The notes beneath the pieces are model-generated. The model was not told the DNA's origin, did no database searches, and worked only from the letters and a program-made list of their open reading frames with translations. Below, one piece after another: positions 15,205 to 24,817 of a stretch of DNA of 64,000 bases (the stretch's first letter is position 1; each line of letters starts with the position of its first letter). The translations under genes were made by a program, and so were the position numbers. Source of the stretch: Streptomyces neyagawaensis (lineage in GTDB: Bacteria; Actinomycetota; Actinomycetes; Streptomycetales; Streptomycetaceae); contig NZ_JAMGBG010000008.1 of the NCBI RefSeq assembly GCF_023516595.1, positions 1-64,000 of the forward strand. Reading direction: 5' to 3'.

Positions 15205-16060
15205 CGGCTCCGACCTCCATCGGCAGAATCCGGCGCAGCCGTCCCGGGGGTTCCGGGCGCGGGCGCCACTCGCGGGGGTAACCCACGGACACCTCTTCGA
15301 AGCGGACCCCGTCCAGCCAGGTGGTCCGCGGGATGTGCAGATGGCCGTAGACCATGACCTCGACGCGGAAGCGCCGGTGCCAGTCGGCCGTCAGATCGGT
15401 GCCGCACCACATGGCGAACTCGGGGTAGCGCAGGACGTTCGTCGGGTGCCGGTCGAGGGGGTAGTGGTTGACCAGCACCGTGGGCAGGTCGGCGGGGATC
15501 TCGGAGAGCCGGCGCTCGGTCTCGGCGACCCGGGCGCGGCACCAGGCGTCGCGGCTCGGGTAGGGGTCGGGGTGCAGGACGTGCTCGTCGGTGCAGACCA
15601 CGCCGGTGCCGTGCGCGTACTCCAGGCCCTCGGCCTTCGTCGCGCAGCCCTGGGGCAGGAACGAGTAGTCGTACAGCAGGAACAGCGGCGCGACGACGAC
15701 GGGGCCGTCCGGGCCCTCCCACACGGGGTACGGGTCCTCGGGGGTGACGACGCCCAACTCCCGGCAGAGCGCGACGAGATGCTCGTACCGCGCGACACCT
15801 CGGTGGGGGACGGTGTCGCTGGGGTGGGTCCACAGCTCGTGGTTGCCCGGCGCCCACACCACCTTCGCGAAGCGTCCCGCGAGGGTCTGGAGGGCCCAGC
15901 GGATGTCGGCCACCTTCTCGGAGACGTCACCGGCCACGAGGAGCCAGTCGTCGTCCGTCTCTGGGCGCATCTGTTCGACCAGGGCGCGGTTCTCGGGATA
16001 GCCGATGTGCAGATCGCTGATGGCCAGCAGGTTCCCGTGCCGGCCCACCGTCGACTCCAC
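15149..16060 (-). CDS. Calcineurin-like metallophosphoesterase
   Basis: A 303-residue cytosolic metallophosphoesterase with the complete metal set: DLHIG (Asp16, His18), GDVSEK, GNHELW, NHYPLDRHP and GHLHI. The GTG at 16060 is chosen because GGAGGGAG precedes it by about five bases. The frame remains open far upstream without any family similarity. It leads the minus operon with the phosphopantetheinyl transferase and the polyprenyl-synthase-like gene. Phosphoesterase/PPTase adjacency is common in Streptomyces, but the substrate is unknown. Confidence 0.82.
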   Translation of the reverse strand: MESTVGRHGNLLAISDLHIGYPENRALVEQMRPETDDDWLLVAGDVSEKVADIRWALQTLAGRFAKVVWAPGNHELWTHPSDTVPHRGVARYEHLVALCRELGVVTPEDPYPVWEGPDGPVVVAPLFLLYDYSFLPQGCATKAEGLEYAHGTGVVCTDEHVLHPDPYPSRDAWCRARVAETERRLSEIPADLPTVLVNHYPLDRHPTNVLRYPEFAMWCGTDLTADWHRRFRVEVMVYGHLHIPRTTWLDGVRFEEVSVGYPREWRPRPEPPGRLRRILPMEVGAVDRGAAPGVGRGRGGVRR

Positions 16061-16336
16061 CCTCACTCCCTCCGCGACACCGAATGGCAACACGAGAACA
16101 CAAGTGCGCACCGACGGACAAGAGTGACTGGCTGAGCGCTTGCCCACGCCGCGGCACGCCCGTCGCACGAGGATTAACACGCGCGTGACAGAAACATGGG
16201 TCCCGGTGGCCTTATGATCTGCCCCAACACCACCGTCACGCCCGTCGTTCGCGTCGGCGGTTCGGCGTACCTCCATCCCCCCTGGCCGGGCACGGCCTGC
16301 TCCGCCGTGCCCGCGAACCTTGGAAAGGCGGCCTGC

Positions 16337-17677
16337 ATGGTCTCTCGCGTACGCGTCTGGCTCAACCGCACGTACGCGGAGAACGTCTTCTTCATGGATC
16401 TGCTGCGGAATAATCCGCACGCTCGTCCGGTGGACATCCATGCCACCCACGGTGACGCCGACTCCCCCGTACTGGCCGCCGCCGACACCGCCGATCTGGA
16501 GCCCGAGGGCCTCTCCCCCGCCGCGTACGTCGAGTACGCGCTCGACCAGTGCGCCAAGCGGGGTATCGACGTGTTCGTGCCGCGCCTGCACCAGGCGGCC
16601 ATCGCCGCGCACCGCGAGGAGTTCACGGCCGTCGGTACGGCACTGCTGGCGCCGCCCGCAGAGTCGATCGAGGTCTTCGAGGACAAGGTCACCGCGTACG
16701 AGGCGGTCCAGGCGTACGGGGTGCCCGTCCCCCCGTGGTTCCGGGTGACCGACGCCGATGAACTGGTCGCCGCCGTCGAGGAGTTGGAGGCCGACGGGCA
16801 CCGGGCGTGCTTCAAGCCCGCGTCCGGGGCGGGCGGTGTGGGTTTCCGCGTGGTGACCCGCACCCCCTTCTCGCTGGATCACCTCAGCGGCTTCCCCGGC
16901 CCGTACGTATCGCTCGACATGGTGGTCGCCGCCCTGCGGGACGCCGAGGAGCCCGTCGACTGGCTGGTGATGCCGCGTCTCGAACAGCCGGAGGTGTCCG
17001 TCGACTGCCTCACCGGCACCGACGGGCGGGTGCGGATGGCGGTGGGCCGCACGAAGAACGGGCGGCGCCGGGGCTTCTCGCTCAACCCCGCCTGGATCGA
17101 GCCGGCCCGGCGGCTGGCCGAGTCGTTCGACCTGCACCACCTGACCAACATCCAGTTCCGGATGTTCGGGGACCGGCCGGTGCTGATGGACGTGAACACG
17201 CGTCCCGCGGGCGGTCTGCACCAGCTGGCGCTGTGCGGGATCAACGCGCCGTGGGCCGCGGTGCGGCTGGCGCTCGGCGAGGAGACCGGTGACGTGCTGC
17301 CGACCCGGCTCGGACAGGACTACACCGTGGTGTCGGGGCCGCGGCCGGTGCGCCCGGTGGCCCTGCCCCAGCAGACCGACGACACGGCGACCGCCGACGC
17401 GGGCGTGGGCCAGGGCATCGGTCACGGCGTGGGGGCGGGTGCGGCCGTGGGTCACGGCGCGGGTGCGCCGGTGCCGGCCGATGCGCCGGCCGTCGCGGAC
17501 ATCCCCCGGGCCGTCGAGGTGCCGGGAGCCGTGGGGCTGCCGATGGTGGTCGAGGTGCCCGTGGGCGCGGTGGAGCCCGTGGAGGCCCGGTCGCTCGCCG
17601 TGGCGCCGCCGGACGCCGCGCCGCGCGCCTCGTCGCCGACCGCCTGCTCGGCCGCCGACCGGCCCCTGGCCGTGTAG
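16337..17677 (+). CDS. ATP-grasp carboxylate ligase-like protein with low-complexity tail
   Basis: A 446-residue protein. Residues 1-335 form an ATP-grasp fold: VFEDKVTAYEAVQAYGVPVP, then the ATP-binding loop CFKPASGAGGVGFRVV, then metal ligands in VLMDVNTRPAGGLHQL. Residues from about 340 on are a Val/Ala/Gly/Pro/His-rich repeat-like tail of roughly 105 residues, unlike the rest of the protein. The ATG at 16337 has GGAAAGG eight bases upstream. It diverges from the metallophosphoesterase across a 276-base gap containing a TATGAT that could be a -10 box (16213-16218). The ligase substrate cannot be read from sequence. Confidence 0.75.
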   Translation: MVSRVRVWLNRTYAENVFFMDLLRNNPHARPVDIHATHGDADSPVLAAADTADLEPEGLSPAAYVEYALDQCAKRGIDVFVPRLHQAAIAAHREEFTAVGTALLAPPAESIEVFEDKVTAYEAVQAYGVPVPPWFRVTDADELVAAVEELEADGHRACFKPASGAGGVGFRVVTRTPFSLDHLSGFPGPYVSLDMVVAALRDAEEPVDWLVMPRLEQPEVSVDCLTGTDGRVRMAVGRTKNGRRRGFSLNPAWIEPARRLAESFDLHHLTNIQFRMFGDRPVLMDVNTRPAGGLHQLALCGINAPWAAVRLALGEETGDVLPTRLGQDYTVVSGPRPVRPVALPQQTDDTATADAGVGQGIGHGVGAGAAVGHGAGAPVPADAPAVADIPRAVEVPGAVGLPMVVEVPVGAVEPVEARSLAVAPPDAAPRASSPTACSAADRPLAV

Positions 17678-17704
17678 GGCCCCACACCCCGCTCGGACGA
17701 CGAA

Positions 17705-17738
17705 GGAGGGCGGCTGTCCTGGCCGACAGCCGCCCTCC
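17705..17738. terminator. Strong bidirectional hairpin terminator
   Basis: GGAGGGCGGCTGTC and GACAGCCGCCCTCC are perfect 14-base arms around CTGGCC, between the convergent ATP-grasp and S1 protease genes. Confidence 0.8.
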
Positions 17739-17819
17739 GGTCTTGCGTACCGCCGCCCGTCGCGGGGCCTCAGCGCCCGCCGGTCCCCGGCGATGCCGCG
17801 GGTACGCGGCGGGCACGGG

Positions 17820-19034
17820 TCAGGAGGCGATCCAGATGCCGAAGTCGCGCCAGGCGGTGCCGAAGTCCTGGAAGCCGAGGCGGGCACCCGCGACACGGGT
17901 CGTCGTGCCCTTGGCGATGGCCCCGCCGCTCGCGGAGCCCGAGTAGATCGGGCCGCCGCTGTCACCGGGTCGGGCCGCGGTCTGGCCGTTCATCTGCTCG
18001 GCCTCGACCAGGTCCTCGGAGTCGTTGTAGAAGAACAGCACCTTGATGTTGCAGATCGCGCCGCCCACGACCCCGGCGCTGGTGGAGCCGGACTGGCACA
18101 GGAACTCGCCGGGGTAGACCCAGTCCCACCCGTCCACGCGGACGCCCACGTTGTCGTCCGGGGTGCCGGTGTAGATGAAGTTCGTGACGTCGTTGGCCTG
18201 GATGAGCATGATGTCGTGCGTCTTGTTGATCTTGGACGGGGTGCCGATGTAGGTGCCCGCGCCGCTGCTGAAGGGGTCGCCGAAGTTGCCGCAGTGCCCC
18301 GCGGTGAGCAGGTACTGCGCTCCGGTGTTGTCGGTGACGCCGAAGCCGGAGGTGCAGCCGGCGCCGGGCCGCTGGATGCGCGCACCGCCCCACCACGGGG
18401 ACCAGTCGTTGTTCCGGGACACTTCCTCGGAGCGCGTCTCGACGACCGTACGGACGGGGACCCCCGCCACCTCGGACGCGGTCGCCCGCACCGCGGCAGC
18501 CCGCTTCCCCGCCGAACCGGAGGCGGACCCGGAACCGGAACCGGATCCCGAGTCGGCTCCGTCCGTGGCCAGGACGAGCCCGGCGCCGTCGGTGGGGATG
18601 TTCACGGTGTGGCCCAGGGACGGGTTCTCGGCCAGTTCCGCCTGTAAGCGCGCTGAGGCGGCCTTCAGCTCGCGCAAGGAGTACTTCGCCTCGACGATCC
18701 GCACGGGCGCCGTCTCGCGCGCCTCCTGGATCGCCTTCCGGACCTTGGCCGGCACCTCGCCCTTCCACCACAGGGCGACCCGGCCCGCCTCCAGCCCGAT
18801 GCCGGTGAAACCGGCGTACCCGCCGCGCTCCTGCGCCCATCTGATGGTGTCCGCCGCCTCCACGAGGGGCCGTTGCTCGGTCATTCTCGCGAGATCGGCC
18901 GCGGGCACCACGTCCGAGATCGGCACGACGTTCCTCTCGGGCCCCTGGGCGGTGGCGCCGGTCGCGGTGGTGCCGACGAGCGCGGTGGCCGAGAGGGTCG
19001 CGGCAGCGGCCAGCAGAGCCGTCCTGTTTCGCAT
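17820..19034 (-). CDS. Secreted S1 (chymotrypsin-like) serine protease, TTA-containing
   Basis: A 404-residue secreted protease of the alpha-lytic/streptogrisin type. It has a signal peptide at 1-29 (ending TGATAQ), a propeptide to about residue 205 with a Ser/Gly-rich linker ([13 protein letters not shown]), then the catalytic domain. Triad: His in LTAGHCG near 245, Asp in HDIMLI near 271, Ser in ARPGDSGGP near 356. Paired Cys residues are visible. Leu130 is encoded by TTA (18647-18645), so expression may need the bldA tRNA, as for many late extracellular enzymes. The divergent SARP gene at 19230 may regulate it. Confidence 0.88.
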   Translation of the reverse strand: MRNRTALLAAAATLSATALVGTTATGATAQGPERNVVPISDVVPAADLARMTEQRPLVEAADTIRWAQERGGYAGFTGIGLEAGRVALWWKGEVPAKVRKAIQEARETAPVRIVEAKYSLRELKAASARLQAELAENPSLGHTVNIPTDGAGLVLATDGADSGSGSGSGSASGSAGKRAAAVRATASEVAGVPVRTVVETRSEEVSRNNDWSPWWGGARIQRPGAGCTSGFGVTDNTGAQYLLTAGHCGNFGDPFSSGAGTYIGTPSKINKTHDIMLIQANDVTNFIYTGTPDDNVGVRVDGWDWVYPGEFLCQSGSTSAGVVGGAICNIKVLFFYNDSEDLVEAEQMNGQTAARPGDSGGPIYSGSASGGAIAKGTTTRVAGARLGFQDFGTAWRDFGIWIAS

Positions 19035-19229
19035 CTATCCGCCTTCCCTGGAGTGCGTTTGGCTGCCGACGCTAGGCGGCGGCGATCAGCAGCCGATCCA
19101 TGCGGGATCAACGCGCAGGCAACCGGGTCCGCCGCAACACCGTTCACCAGAGTGTGGATGTGTATCGACAGCACCAACTTCCTTGTGATGCGGATCAGTT
19201 ACGGGGCGAGCGAAGGAGACGAGCGACGG

Positions 19230-21290
19230 ATGCCGGACCGGTTGCGCTTCCTCGTGCTGGGCACCGTGCACGTGTTGCGGGGCGACAGTGAGATCAGGGT
19301 CGGCCCGCCCCAGCAACAGGCCATGCTGGCGGCGCTGTTGCTGCGGCTGGGGCATCCGGTGTCGGCCGCGCGGCTGGTCGACGCGCTGTGGGGGGACGCA
19401 CCGCCGGCCAAGGCGGTCACCACGATCCGCACGTACGCCTGGCAGTTGCGCCGACTGCTGGAGCACAACCCCTCGTCCCCGACGGTCCTGGTCTCCGCGG
19501 GCAACGGCTACCGGCTGACGGCACCCCCGGCCGCGCTCGACGCCCGGCAGGCGGAATCGCTGATCGACGAGGCGACCCGGGCCCGCGACGACGGTCGCAG
19601 GGACCGGGCGAGCGACCTGCTGACCACCGCGCTCTCCCTGTGGCGAGGAGACTCCCTCACCGGTGTCCCCGGCCCCTTCGCCCAGCGGCAACGCGACCGT
19701 CTGGAGGAGCTGAGGACCGCCGCCCTGGAGGAGCGCTACGACCACGAACTCTCCCTGGGCCGACACCACTTCGCCATCCCCGGCCTGACCGAACTCACCG
19801 CCGCCCACCCGCTGCGCGAGCGGCCGTACGGCCTCCTCATGCGGGCCCTCCACGCCGCCGGACGGCAGGCCGACGCCCTCGCCGTCTTCACCGCCTACCG
19901 CAACCGCCTGGCCCACGAGCAGGGCATCGACCCCGGCGCGGCCCTCAACGCCGTGCACCGCATGATCCTTGAGGGCCGGCAGGAGGCTGCGCGAGGGAGC
20001 GGCGCGGCGGTGGGTCCGGGGACGGCCGCGAAGGGGAGCCCGGCGGGCGACGGTCAGAGGGCGGTTCTCAGCGCAGGAGGGCACGACGATGGGCAGCGGC
20101 CCGGACGGGAGCCGGCGGAGGACCAGCCGTCGGCGGGCGGGGAGGGTCCCGCCGACGACGGACACCGGCTCGGGAACGAGACGGCCTGGAACGGAAACGG
20201 CGCGGGCGGGAGCGGGAACGAGGGTGCGGGGGGCGTGAGCGGAAGGCCGCGGCGGGCGTGGACCGTGCTCGGGGCCGAGGCGCCGCCCAAGCCGACGGTC
20301 GCCGTTCCCGTACCGGCGCAGTTGCCGCCGGATGTGCCCGACTTCAGTGGTCGTACGGGTGAGTTGGCGCGGCTCGGCGGTTGCTTGACGGCCTCGGGGC
20401 GGCGGACGGCGGTCATCGTGGGGGTGACCGGGATGGGCGGGGTCGGTAAGACCGCGCTGGCGTTGCGGCTGGCGCACCATGCGCGATCGGCGTATCCCGA
20501 CGGGCAGTTGTACGCCGATCTGGGCGGGACGGGGACCGAGCCCCGTGCGCCGGGAGCCGTCCTGGGCGCCTTCCTCACGGCGCTGGGCGTGCCGGCGGCG
20601 GCGGTTCCCCGGACCTCGGCCGAGCGCAGCGGACTGCTGCGCTCCCTGCTGGCGGGGAGACGGATGCTGCTGGTCCTGGACGACGCGGGCAGCGCCGCCC
20701 AGGTGCGGGATCTGCTGCCCGGTGCGCCCGGGTGCGGGGTCGTCGTCACCGGCCGGGCACCGCTCACCGGGCTGCCGTTGACCGACCACCTCCGGCTGGA
20801 CGTCTTCACGCCGGACGAGGCGCTCGCCCTGCTCGCCGCCGTGCTCGGCCCCGTCCGGCTCGACCGGGAGCGCGCCGCAGCCCTGCGGCTGGTGACGGCC
20901 TGCGGTCTGCTGCCGCTGGCGGTGCGGATCGCGGCCGGGCGGCTGGAGGAGCGGCCGGGCTGGACCTTCGCCGCGCTGGCCGCCCGGCTCGCCGACGAGC
21001 GCCGGCTGCCGGGCGAGCTGCGGGTGGGCGATCTGACCGTCGAGGCGGTCTGCGAGGCGGGGTACCGGCGGTTGACGCCCTGGCAGGCGCGGGCGTTCAG
21101 GCTGCTCGCCACGGCCGGCGGACAGAGCGTCGGCCCGGCCCGCGCCGCCGCCGTCCTCGCCGTGGACGGGGCGACGGCGGAGGCCTTGCTGGAAACCCTG
21201 GTGGACGCCGCGCTCCTGGAGTCACCGGAACCGGGCCTCTACCGCTACCACCGCCTCATCAGGGCCCTGGCCACGCAACACACTCCGTGA
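19230..21290 (+). CDS. SARP/AfsR-family regulator with NB-ARC ATPase domain
   Basis: A 686-residue regulator. It has an N-terminal OmpR-like winged helix (1-95, [14 protein letters not shown], ending GNGYRLT), a bacterial transcriptional activation domain (about 100-250), a 100-residue Gly/Pro-rich linker, then an NB-ARC-like ATPase with P-loop GMGGVGKTA near 400 and Walker [10 protein letters not shown] near 480. A winged-helix-like end follows. The C-terminal TPR array of full-length AfsR is absent. The ATG at 19230 has GAAGGAGA upstream. SARPs switch on secondary metabolism or secreted enzymes. The nearest divergent target is the S1 protease gene. Confidence 0.85.
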   Translation: MPDRLRFLVLGTVHVLRGDSEIRVGPPQQQAMLAALLLRLGHPVSAARLVDALWGDAPPAKAVTTIRTYAWQLRRLLEHNPSSPTVLVSAGNGYRLTAPPAALDARQAESLIDEATRARDDGRRDRASDLLTTALSLWRGDSLTGVPGPFAQRQRDRLEELRTAALEERYDHELSLGRHHFAIPGLTELTAAHPLRERPYGLLMRALHAAGRQADALAVFTAYRNRLAHEQGIDPGAALNAVHRMILEGRQEAARGSGAAVGPGTAAKGSPAGDGQRAVLSAGGHDDGQRPGREPAEDQPSAGGEGPADDGHRLGNETAWNGNGAGGSGNEGAGGVSGRPRRAWTVLGAEAPPKPTVAVPVPAQLPPDVPDFSGRTGELARLGGCLTASGRRTAVIVGVTGMGGVGKTALALRLAHHARSAYPDGQLYADLGGTGTEPRAPGAVLGAFLTALGVPAAAVPRTSAERSGLLRSLLAGRRMLLVLDDAGSAAQVRDLLPGAPGCGVVVTGRAPLTGLPLTDHLRLDVFTPDEALALLAAVLGPVRLDRERAAALRLVTACGLLPLAVRIAAGRLEERPGWTFAALAARLADERRLPGELRVGDLTVEAVCEAGYRRLTPWQARAFRLLATAGGQSVGPARAAAVLAVDGATAEALLETLVDAALLESPEPGLYRYHRLIRALATQHTP

Positions 21291-21360
21291 CAACGATGTC
21301 CCGGGCTAGGGGAATCGCCGCCGCGAAAGGGCGCCGGGCCTGCTGCGGCCCGGCGACCGT

Positions 21361-21500
21361 GGACGGCCCAGGCACAGCCAAGGCCCGGTGCCGAGGGACA
21401 GCCCGCTCACGGCCAAGGTCCCGCCGGAGGGGACGGCCCAGGTACAGCCAGGGCCCGGCCGCAAGGGGCGGCCCCGTCACCGCGAAGTCCCGGCGCGAGG
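21361..21500. repeat. Imperfect 70-bp tandem repeat, two copies
   Basis: Units 21361-21430 and 21431-21500 both begin GGACGGCCCAGG and agree at 53 of 70 positions by direct alignment. They fill the middle of the 322-base gap between the SARP gene and the mannosidase gene. No convincing gene is seen in this gap. The copies may be part of a termination or decayed region. Confidence 0.6.
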
Positions 21501-21612
21501 GGGACGGTCGAGCTCGCGACGGGCCGTCGGCCCGACCGGTCGCGGCGGGCGGGTTGCCCCGACCGCCACGACCCGAGAGCGCCACCCGCTCAGGGCGTGC
21601 CCGGCAGTCCCG

Positions 21613-24600
21613 TCAGCGTCGGCCCACCGCGAGGCGCAGGGTCTGCACCTCGAAGGGGCGCAGTGTCACGGGGACGCCGTCGCCGTCCGTGGCCGCCTCC
21701 GACAGGGGGCGCTCCAGCAGGTCGGTGAGGTGCGCCCCGGCGAGCGGGAAGCCGGTGCGCAGGACGCCACGGGCCCGGCCGCCGCCCGACTCGTAGAGGC
21801 GGACCACCACGTCGCCGGAGGCGTCGTCGGCGAGCTTGACCGCCTCGACCGTCACGCCCTCGCCCTCCACGGAGACCACCGGCTCGGGCGCGCCCGCCGC
21901 GTCGGTGACGCGCAGCGGCAGGTTGAGGGCGTAGCCCTCGGCGACGGCGTCCTCGATGGTCGCGCCGGGCAGCAGCGCGTAGGTGAGGCGGTGCTTGCCC
22001 TGGTCGGCCTCGGGGTCCGGGATACGCGGGGCGCGGACGAGGCTGAGGCGGACCGTGGTGGTCGTACCGCCGTCCTCGCGGACCGTGCGGGAGACGTCGT
22101 GGCCGTACGTCGAGTCGTTGATCACCGCGACGCCGTAGCCGGGTTCGCCGACGTGCACCCAGCGGTGGCCGGAGACCTCGAAGCGGGCCGACTCCCAGCT
22201 GGTGTTGGTGTGGGTGGGGCGCTGGACGTGGCCGAACTGGATCTCGGCGGAGGAGTGCGCGGCGCGGACGTCGACCGGGAAGCCGGCCTTGAGGAACTTC
22301 TCGGCCTCGTGCCAGTCGATGTCCGTCTCGAAGTCGATGCGGCGGCTGCCGGCCCGGACGGTGATCGTCTGGGTGATGCGGGAACCCTTGCCGAACGACC
22401 GCTCGACGCGGACGGCGCCGACGAGGGGGCCGTCCTCGACGACCGTGACGGACTCGGCGTCCAGCAGGTCGGTGTAGCGGTTCCGGTAGTGCTTGTCGAC
22501 GTCCCAGGCGTCCCAGTAGTTGGGGAGGTCGGTGTGCAGGCGGAGCAGGTTGCCCTTGTCGCCGAGGACCTCGCGGTCGGCGGCCAGGTCGCGGACCGAG
22601 GCCAGGGTGCCGTCCTCGGCGAACTCCACCCGGACCAGGCCGTTGTCGAGGGTGAGGCCGTCGACGGTGACGGGGTGCGGGGGCTCGGCGGCGGCGAGGG
22701 GCGCGCTGCCGTTCGCGGGGACCTCCACGTACACGGGTGCGCCCTCGGAGGTGCGGACGACCTCGGCCCGGTCCCGCGGGCTGGTGTTGAAGACCCGCGC
22801 GTCCCCGGCGCCGAGCGCCGCGACCGCCTCCGTCGTCAGCTCCTCCAGCTCCCTGGCGACCCGCGCGTACTCCGCCTCGGCCTCGCGGTGCACCCAGGCG
22901 ATCGAGGAGCCGGGCAGGATGTCGTGGAACTGGTGGAGGAGGACCGTCTTCCACAGGCGGTCGAGCTTCTCGTACGGGTAGGCGTAGCCGGGCGCGTGGA
23001 GCGCGGCCGTCGTGGCCCACAGTTCGGCCTCGCGGAGCTTGTGCTCGCTGCGGCGGTTGCCCTGCTTGGTGCGGGCCTGCGAGGTGTAGGTGGCGCGGTG
23101 CAGTTCGAGGTACAGCTCGCCGTTCCAGACGGGGGCGTCCTCGTACTCGGCGCGGGCCTTGGCGAAGAACTCGTCGGGGTGCTCGATGACGACCTTCGGG
23201 GAGCCCTCGAGGTCGGCGAGGCGCCGGGCCCGTTCCATGATCTCGCGGGTGGGGCCGCCACCGCCGTCGCCCCAGCCGAAGGGGGCGAGGGAACGGGTGC
23301 CGGCGCCCTTCTCCCGGTAGTTGCGGACGGCGCGGTCCATCTCCTCGCCGCTGAAGCGGGCGTTGTAGGTGTCGACGGGCGGGAAGTGGGTGAAGATGCG
23401 GGTGCCGTCGATGCCCTCCCACCAGAAGGTGTGGTGGGGGAACGTGTTGGTCTGGTTCCAGGAGATCTTCTGGGTGAGGAACCACTCGTTGCCGGCGAGC
23501 TTGGCGAGCTGCGGGTAGGCGGCGTTGTAGCCGAAGGAGTCCGGCAGCCAGACGCCCTTGGTCTCGATGCCGAAGTTCTCGATGAAGAACCGCTTGCCGT
23601 GGACGAACTGCCGGGCGACGGCCTCCCCGCCCGGCAGGTTGCCGTCGGACTCCACCCACATGCCGCCGACGGGTGCCCACTGGCCCTTCTCGACGGCCTT
23701 CTTGATGCGCTCCCACACCTGCGGGTAGTTGTCGCGCACCCATTCGTACTGCTGGGCCTGGGAGCAGGCGAAGATGAAGTCCTCGTACTCGTCGGCCAGC
23801 GCGGTGACGTTGGAGAAGGTGCGGGACGTCTTGCGCTTGGTCTCGCGGATGGGCCACAGCCAGGCCGAGTCGATGTGGGCGTGGCCGACTCCGGAGATGG
23901 TGTGGGCGCTGGCGTGGGCGGGCCGGGCGAGTGCCGGGGCGAGGATCTCGCGGACGGCGGTGGCGCTGCCGGAGACGTCGTCGAGGTCGACGGCGTCCAT
24001 GGCCCGGTCCAGGGTGTGCAGGATCTCGTGACGGCGGGGCTCGTGCTCACCGAGGTGGACCATGAGTTCGCGCAGCACCTGGAGGTCCAGGTCGAGGTGG
24101 AAGACCTCCTCGTCGAGGACGGCGAGGTCGGCGCGCCGGAAGGTGTAGAGCGGCTTGTCACCGGCGGTGAGGACGTCACCGAGCGGGGTGACCTTGGAGA
24201 AGTTGTCGGCGAGGATGTCGGGGTTGGAGGCCGCCTCGACGAGGTAGTCGATCACCTCGCCGCCGCGGACCGGGTTGCCGACGGGGACGTACTGGTTGAG
24301 CGGGTTGACCGCCTTCAGCGGGGTGCCGTCGGTGAGGTGCACGAGGGCCTCGGCCTGGTTGCCGGGCCAGTCGCCGACGAAGCCGAGGTCGACGACGGCC
24401 TCCACTCGGCGGCCGGCCCACTCGGCGGGCACCCGGCCGTGCATCCGGAACCAGGTCGTGCCCCAGGGCGGACCCCAGGGGGTGTCCATCGCGAAGGGGG
24501 TGTACGGGGCTGCCGCGGCCTCCTCGAAGGGGACGGGCTCCCCCGGCGCCTGCCAGGCCTCGACCGTGAAGGGGACGGAGGCCGCGTAGATCGCGGGCTT

Positions 24601-24660
24601 GACGCGCTGGGTGTGGACGCGCTCTACGCGTTCCTCGATCCGGCGGCGTTCGTCATGCAT
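21613..24660 (-). CDS. Alpha-mannosidase, glycoside hydrolase family 38
   Basis: A 1015-residue GH38 enzyme. The order is an N-terminal beta domain, the catalytic domain with zinc-binding GVGHAHIDSAWLWPIRE near 255, the nucleophile Asp in GVWLPDSFGYN near 373, and then the middle and C-terminal beta domains of family 38. The ATG at 24660 has GGAGA seven bases upstream. No signal peptide is present, so it acts on imported alpha-mannosides. It is the last gene of the DeoR-GH4-GH38 minus-strand run but has its own operator at 24784-24797, suggesting separate control. Confidence 0.9.
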   Translation of the reverse strand: MHDERRRIEERVERVHTQRVKPAIYAASVPFTVEAWQAPGEPVPFEEAAAAPYTPFAMDTPWGPPWGTTWFRMHGRVPAEWAGRRVEAVVDLGFVGDWPGNQAEALVHLTDGTPLKAVNPLNQYVPVGNPVRGGEVIDYLVEAASNPDILADNFSKVTPLGDVLTAGDKPLYTFRRADLAVLDEEVFHLDLDLQVLRELMVHLGEHEPRRHEILHTLDRAMDAVDLDDVSGSATAVREILAPALARPAHASAHTISGVGHAHIDSAWLWPIRETKRKTSRTFSNVTALADEYEDFIFACSQAQQYEWVRDNYPQVWERIKKAVEKGQWAPVGGMWVESDGNLPGGEAVARQFVHGKRFFIENFGIETKGVWLPDSFGYNAAYPQLAKLAGNEWFLTQKISWNQTNTFPHHTFWWEGIDGTRIFTHFPPVDTYNARFSGEEMDRAVRNYREKGAGTRSLAPFGWGDGGGGPTREIMERARRLADLEGSPKVVIEHPDEFFAKARAEYEDAPVWNGELYLELHRATYTSQARTKQGNRRSEHKLREAELWATTAALHAPGYAYPYEKLDRLWKTVLLHQFHDILPGSSIAWVHREAEAEYARVARELEELTTEAVAALGAGDARVFNTSPRDRAEVVRTSEGAPVYVEVPANGSAPLAAAEPPHPVTVDGLTLDNGLVRVEFAEDGTLASVRDLAADREVLGDKGNLLRLHTDLPNYWDAWDVDKHYRNRYTDLLDAESVTVVEDGPLVGAVRVERSFGKGSRITQTITVRAGSRRIDFETDIDWHEAEKFLKAGFPVDVRAAHSSAEIQFGHVQRPTHTNTSWESARFEVSGHRWVHVGEPGYGVAVINDSTYGHDVSRTVREDGGTTTTVRLSLVRAPRIPDPEADQGKHRLTYALLPGATIEDAVAEGYALNLPLRVTDAAGAPEPVVSVEGEGVTVEAVKLADDASGDVVVRLYESGGGRARGVLRTGFPLAGAHLTDLLERPLSEAATDGDGVPVTLRPFEVQTLRLAVGRR

Positions 24661-24783
24661 GAGAGGTCTCCAGGAAGAGGGCCGAGCAGCGGAAGCAGGG
24701 GGGAGAAGGGGGAGAGGGGGCGAAGGGTGAGCGGTCGAGGAGTCGGGGAGGGCCGGGGTCGGGGGGTGGAACGACACGGGGAC

Positions 24784-24797
24784 GGAAAGCGCTTTCC
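24784..24797. promoter_or_regulatory. LacI-type operator upstream of the mannosidase
   Basis: GGAAAGCGCTTTCC is a perfect 14-base palindrome with the central CG of LacI/GalR-family operators. It lies 123 bases upstream of the mannosidase ATG, right after the end of the GH4 gene. No LacI-family gene is present in the window. Confidence 0.65.
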
Positions 24798-24817
24798 CAC
24801 TCCCGTCGCGGAGGAGC

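Noticed and set aside
15149..17965. Very long minus-strand open frame continuing far upstream of the metallophosphoesterase
   Set aside because: Only the part from 16060 on has family motifs and a ribosome-binding site. The upstream part is antisense to the ATP-grasp gene and reflects high GC content.
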